22,190 nt of DNA from positions 1-22,190 of IMG/VR virus record IMGVR_UViG_3300008262_000338. One strand, written 5' to 3'. Of this stretch, positions 20,636 through 22,190 are shown one piece after another (within the stretch, counting starts at the first letter, position 1; every line of letters starts with the position of its first letter). The notes beneath the pieces are model-generated. The model saw only the letters and a list, made by a program, of their open reading frames with translations, was not told where the DNA came from and did not search any database. Source of the stretch: a virus. The translations under genes and the position numbers were made by a program.

Positions 20636-20838
20636 AACTTTTCTAGTTCAGTTGATAGTGTAATTAAATCATTCTTATCTATCACCTCCATATTATTCAT
20701 GGTTGATGCTTTATATGTTTTAGCATGGGACAATAGTTTACGAATAGTGGCTGCTATCAGTTTATTTTCTGTATCTGCCCACGTATTCCTTTCATGCCAG
20801 ATTTCATCCATTAATGTTTGTGCTCTTGATTGTCCCAT
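20632..20838 (-). CDS. Small helical hypothetical protein (up to 68 aa)
   Basis: Two starts are possible: ATG 20838 (MGQSRAQTLMDEIWHERNTW) or the inner ATG at 20811, which overlaps the preceding stop as TAATG; the inner start gives 59 residues. The body is helical: ADTENKLIAATIRKLLSHAK and VIDKNDLITLSTELEKL. The stop overlaps the thioredoxin-like start (ATGA). No recognised family; conserved-looking cyanophage small protein. Confidence 0.72.
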   Translation of the reverse strand: MGQSRAQTLMDEIWHERNTWADTENKLIAATIRKLLSHAKTYKASTMNNMEVIDKNDLITLSTELEKL

Positions 20839-21155
20839 GGTATTCTTCGTTCAAATAGTTCTTTGAGGGCAGGTAATGTTTTAGGGGGTTCGTCTAATGC
20901 TTTTTGGATGGCGTTGTAATCTTCTTCTGACACATAGAATGTGAATGGTTGTTCTGCTAAGAGTGACTTACGTTGTGCTGAGATGATTGGTAGGTAGAGA
21001 TCATCATATGGATAGATGTACATATGATACCAACCGTTGTTTAACTCTTCGAAGAATGCTAGTCTGTCTATGTTATCGTTGTAATTGATGAATCTGAATG
21101 AAATACAGTTTGCTATTGACCAGTATGCGTCGATGATCCATTCACGGAGTTTCAT
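20811..21155 (-). CDS. Hypothetical protein with DUF1778/TacA-like C-terminal tail (114 aa)
   Basis: ATG 21155 (MKLREWIIDAYWSIANCISF) was chosen; it overlaps the upstream stop by 14 bases. The N-terminal two thirds are unfamiliar: RFINYNDNIDRLAFFEELNN, then GWYHMYIYPYDDLYLPII. The C-terminal part, FYVSEEDYNAIQKALDEPPK then TLPALKELFERRIPWD, closely follows the pattern of the toxin-binding tail of DUF1778 (TacA-type) antitoxins: 'L-S-x-x-D-x-x-x-F-x-x-A-L-D-x-P-P-x-x-N-P-A-L-x-x-L-x-x-x-P-P-W'. The ribbon-helix-helix DNA-binding part of those antitoxins is absent. It might bind a GNAT-type toxin of the host; that is inference. Confidence 0.75.
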   Translation of the reverse strand: MKLREWIIDAYWSIANCISFRFINYNDNIDRLAFFEELNNGWYHMYIYPYDDLYLPIISAQRKSLLAEQPFTFYVSEEDYNAIQKALDEPPKTLPALKELFERRIPWDNQEHKH

Positions 21156-21339
21156 TCCATTCCTCGTATCTGGTATTGATCTTACCATCATTCAGGAAGA
21201 TATTCAAGTGTCCTGTGTTACCGTTATTGAAATAGAATGCCATCCACACATGATCGCCTTCATCCATCACCTCATAATGATAGCTCTTGATATCGTTTAG
21301 TAGGAATTCATCTGGATTGTATAGTATTTTGTCAGTCAT
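21142..21339 (-). CDS. Small hypothetical protein (65 aa)
   Basis: ATG 21339 (MTDKILYNPDEFLLNDIKSY) lies inside the end of the preceding gene (8-base overlap); an in-frame TTG at 21351 is less likely. Beta-rich: HYEVMDEGDHVWMAFYFNNG, then NTGHLNIFLNDGKINTRYEE. A small single-domain protein, no family recognised, in the middle of the overlapping operon. Confidence 0.75.
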   Translation of the reverse strand: MTDKILYNPDEFLLNDIKSYHYEVMDEGDHVWMAFYFNNGNTGHLNIFLNDGKINTRYEEWNETP

Positions 21340-21718
21340 TCTTTTGACCAAATGATTTGTTCATGTATTCAAGTGATGCACGACCTTGCTCATACAGATT
21401 GTCGATAAGATCATTAATGTCAGACGTTTGAATGGTATCAAACTCATGGTTGAGGTTCTCACAACGTAGAGTGTCCAACATACATTCCAACGTCATAGCT
21501 TGTTGGAATTCTGGCGTGATGGGTGTACCATGTGTCAGGGAGGAGCATTCCGCGTTGTAGAATTGATTGTAACGCTCCAGGATGCGCTCTGAACGCTCGA
21601 TACGCGCCAGCTCCTTAAATGCCCCGTCATACTTCTCCATGGCGTCTACAGCGATCTGTAGCACTTGCTGTTCTTTCTCACGTCGTTGTGCTTCTTCCAG
21701 CATCTCTTCATGTGTCAT
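21332..21718 (-). CDS. Hypothetical helical protein (128 aa)
   Basis: ATG 21718 starts MTHEEMLEEAQRREKEQQVL, a long charged helix over about the first 55 residues that may form a coiled coil. The second half (MTLECMLDTLRCENLNHEFD, then LIDNLYEQGRASLEYMNKSF) is also helical. No motif of known function. Start lies within the end of the upstream 53-residue gene (11-base overlap); stop overlaps the next gene by 8 bases. Confidence 0.8.
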   Translation of the reverse strand: MTHEEMLEEAQRREKEQQVLQIAVDAMEKYDGAFKELARIERSERILERYNQFYNAECSSLTHGTPITPEFQQAMTLECMLDTLRCENLNHEFDTIQTSDINDLIDNLYEQGRASLEYMNKSFGQKND

Positions 21719-21869
21719 TTAGTCTTGCCTCTAGTTTCTCTATTCTATCACACAACTCTGCGATAATACCAATCAAAGCATCATAATCAATCGTTTCAGT
21801 TGTTCTACCATCCTCCATATCCTCATAATAGGAATAATAGAGTTCTTGCTTAAAGTTTCGGTCAGTCAT
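21708..21869 (-). CDS. Small hypothetical protein (53 aa)
   Basis: ATG 21869 overlaps the upstream TGA (ATGA). The protein starts MTDRNFKQELYYSYYEDMED, then GRTTETIDYDALIGIIAELC and ends with a short helix DRIEKLEARLNDT (possible coiled coil). Acidic, soluble. Supported by overlaps at both ends. No known family. Confidence 0.75.
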   Translation of the reverse strand: MTDRNFKQELYYSYYEDMEDGRTTETIDYDALIGIIAELCDRIEKLEARLNDT

Positions 21870-22087
21870 CGCAGTTTACCTTTGATTTTGGTGAGACAAT
21901 CATTAAAACCTTCTACAGTACACTCCACATATACATTCTGTGATCCTGCAGCAGATTGTGCTTTAGGTAACCATGCTTCAATTTGATCTACCAGGCTTTC
22001 AATATTCTGTCCTGATGGGTTGTTATTGATAAAGATTTCATCCCACCAATCAGCAATAATATCATACAAAGTTTCTGTTTCAGTCAT
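21866..22087 (-). CDS. Conserved small phage protein (73 aa)
   Basis: ATG 22087 (MTETETLYDIIADWWDEIFI) was chosen over an upstream TTG because it overlaps the preceding stop as ATGA. Then NNNPSGQNIESLVDQIEAWL, PKAQSAAGSQNVYVECTVEG and FNDCLTKIKGKLR. The 'V-D-x-I-E-x-W-L-P ... G-S-Q-N-V-Y-V-E ... V-E-G-F-N-D' pattern I associate with a small protein in cyanomyovirus early regions. Function unknown. Confidence 0.78.
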   Translation of the reverse strand: MTETETLYDIIADWWDEIFINNNPSGQNIESLVDQIEAWLPKAQSAAGSQNVYVECTVEGFNDCLTKIKGKLR

Positions 22088-22190
22088 AGAATGTAAGGTT
22101 GCTGTGGGTCTTCTTTCCAAACTTCCTTGTAGATAATCCAAGGCTCTTCTGTATGTGTCATCTGGGCAGTCCAGTGTCGTCCATTCTCAT
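22084..22190 (-). CDS. C-terminal end of a protein (runs off the window)
   Basis: The frame is open to the window edge and reads ENGRHWTAQMTHTEEPWIIY then KEVWKEDPQQPYIL before a TGA that overlaps the next ATG. The part before the inner Met (R-H-W-T-A-Q) looks as protein-like as the rest, so I read it as the tail of a longer gene and not a 25-residue gene starting at 22161. Confidence 0.6.
   Translation of the reverse strand, partial: ENGRHWTAQMTHTEEPWIIYKEVWKEDPQQPYIL

Noticed and set aside
22084-22161. A separate 25-residue gene starting at ATG 22161 with an ATGA overlap to a short upstream frame (MRMDDTGLPR).
   Set aside because: The frame of the 25-mer continues open and protein-like to the window edge (RHWTAQ), so a truncated longer gene is the simpler reading.
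1-22190. tRNA genes, which many cyanomyoviruses carry.
   Set aside because: No cloverleaf with GTTCGA-type T-loop and CCA end could be recognised by eye; the repeated GTTCAAAC word in the leaders resembles a T-loop but lacks the paired arms.

Overview
The window is part of a T4-like cyanophage genome (a myovirus of Synechococcus or a close relative). The left half carries a T4-type baseplate block: gp6 (baseplate_J type), gp25 (GPW/gp25 type), a PAAR spike-tip protein and a 3445-residue structural protein with a YHYH domain that is typical of cyanomyoviruses. All recognised genes lie on the minus strand, so transcription runs from high to low coordinates.

Layout in transcription order. (1) 22190-20196: nine small early-type genes, each overlapping the next (mostly ATGA overlaps). 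They include a thioredoxin-like protein with CRPC and a protein whose C-terminus resembles the DUF1778/TacA antitoxin tail. (2) 20195-19823: about 370 bases without a gene. This stretch holds three exact copies and one near copy of the 9-mer TTTTCCACA (the cyanobacterial DnaA box; one copy lies in the adjacent gene), next to an AT-rich block of repeated GAGATTT words and inverted repeats. (3) 19822-18474: five small genes, among them a KTSC-like protein, a conserved 109-residue protein and a 44-residue acidic peptide with a strong Shine-Dalgarno site, plus a perfect 21-bp AT-rich hairpin. (4) 18349-15086: a strikingly GC-rich run of about a dozen tiny genes. Most are preceded by nearly the same promoter and leader (-10 TAGACT/TAGAAT, then CTCAGTTCAAACGA, then ATG 21-26 bases from the -10) and followed by a short stem-loop. 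It contains an ArdA-like anti-restriction protein and a HicA-like toxin-fold protein. (5) 14912-1: the AT-richer baseplate/structural module, preceded by copies of the T4-type late promoter (TATAAATA or one-base variants).

The right part looks like early host-takeover genes and the left part like late virion genes. The most unusual element is the GC-rich cassette array: single-gene units bracketed by repeated promoter and stem-loop elements, resembling the mobile promoter/early-stem-loop (PeSL) cassettes known from T4-type phages, but with host-like base composition. No tRNA, CRISPR array, insertion sequence or integrase was seen.
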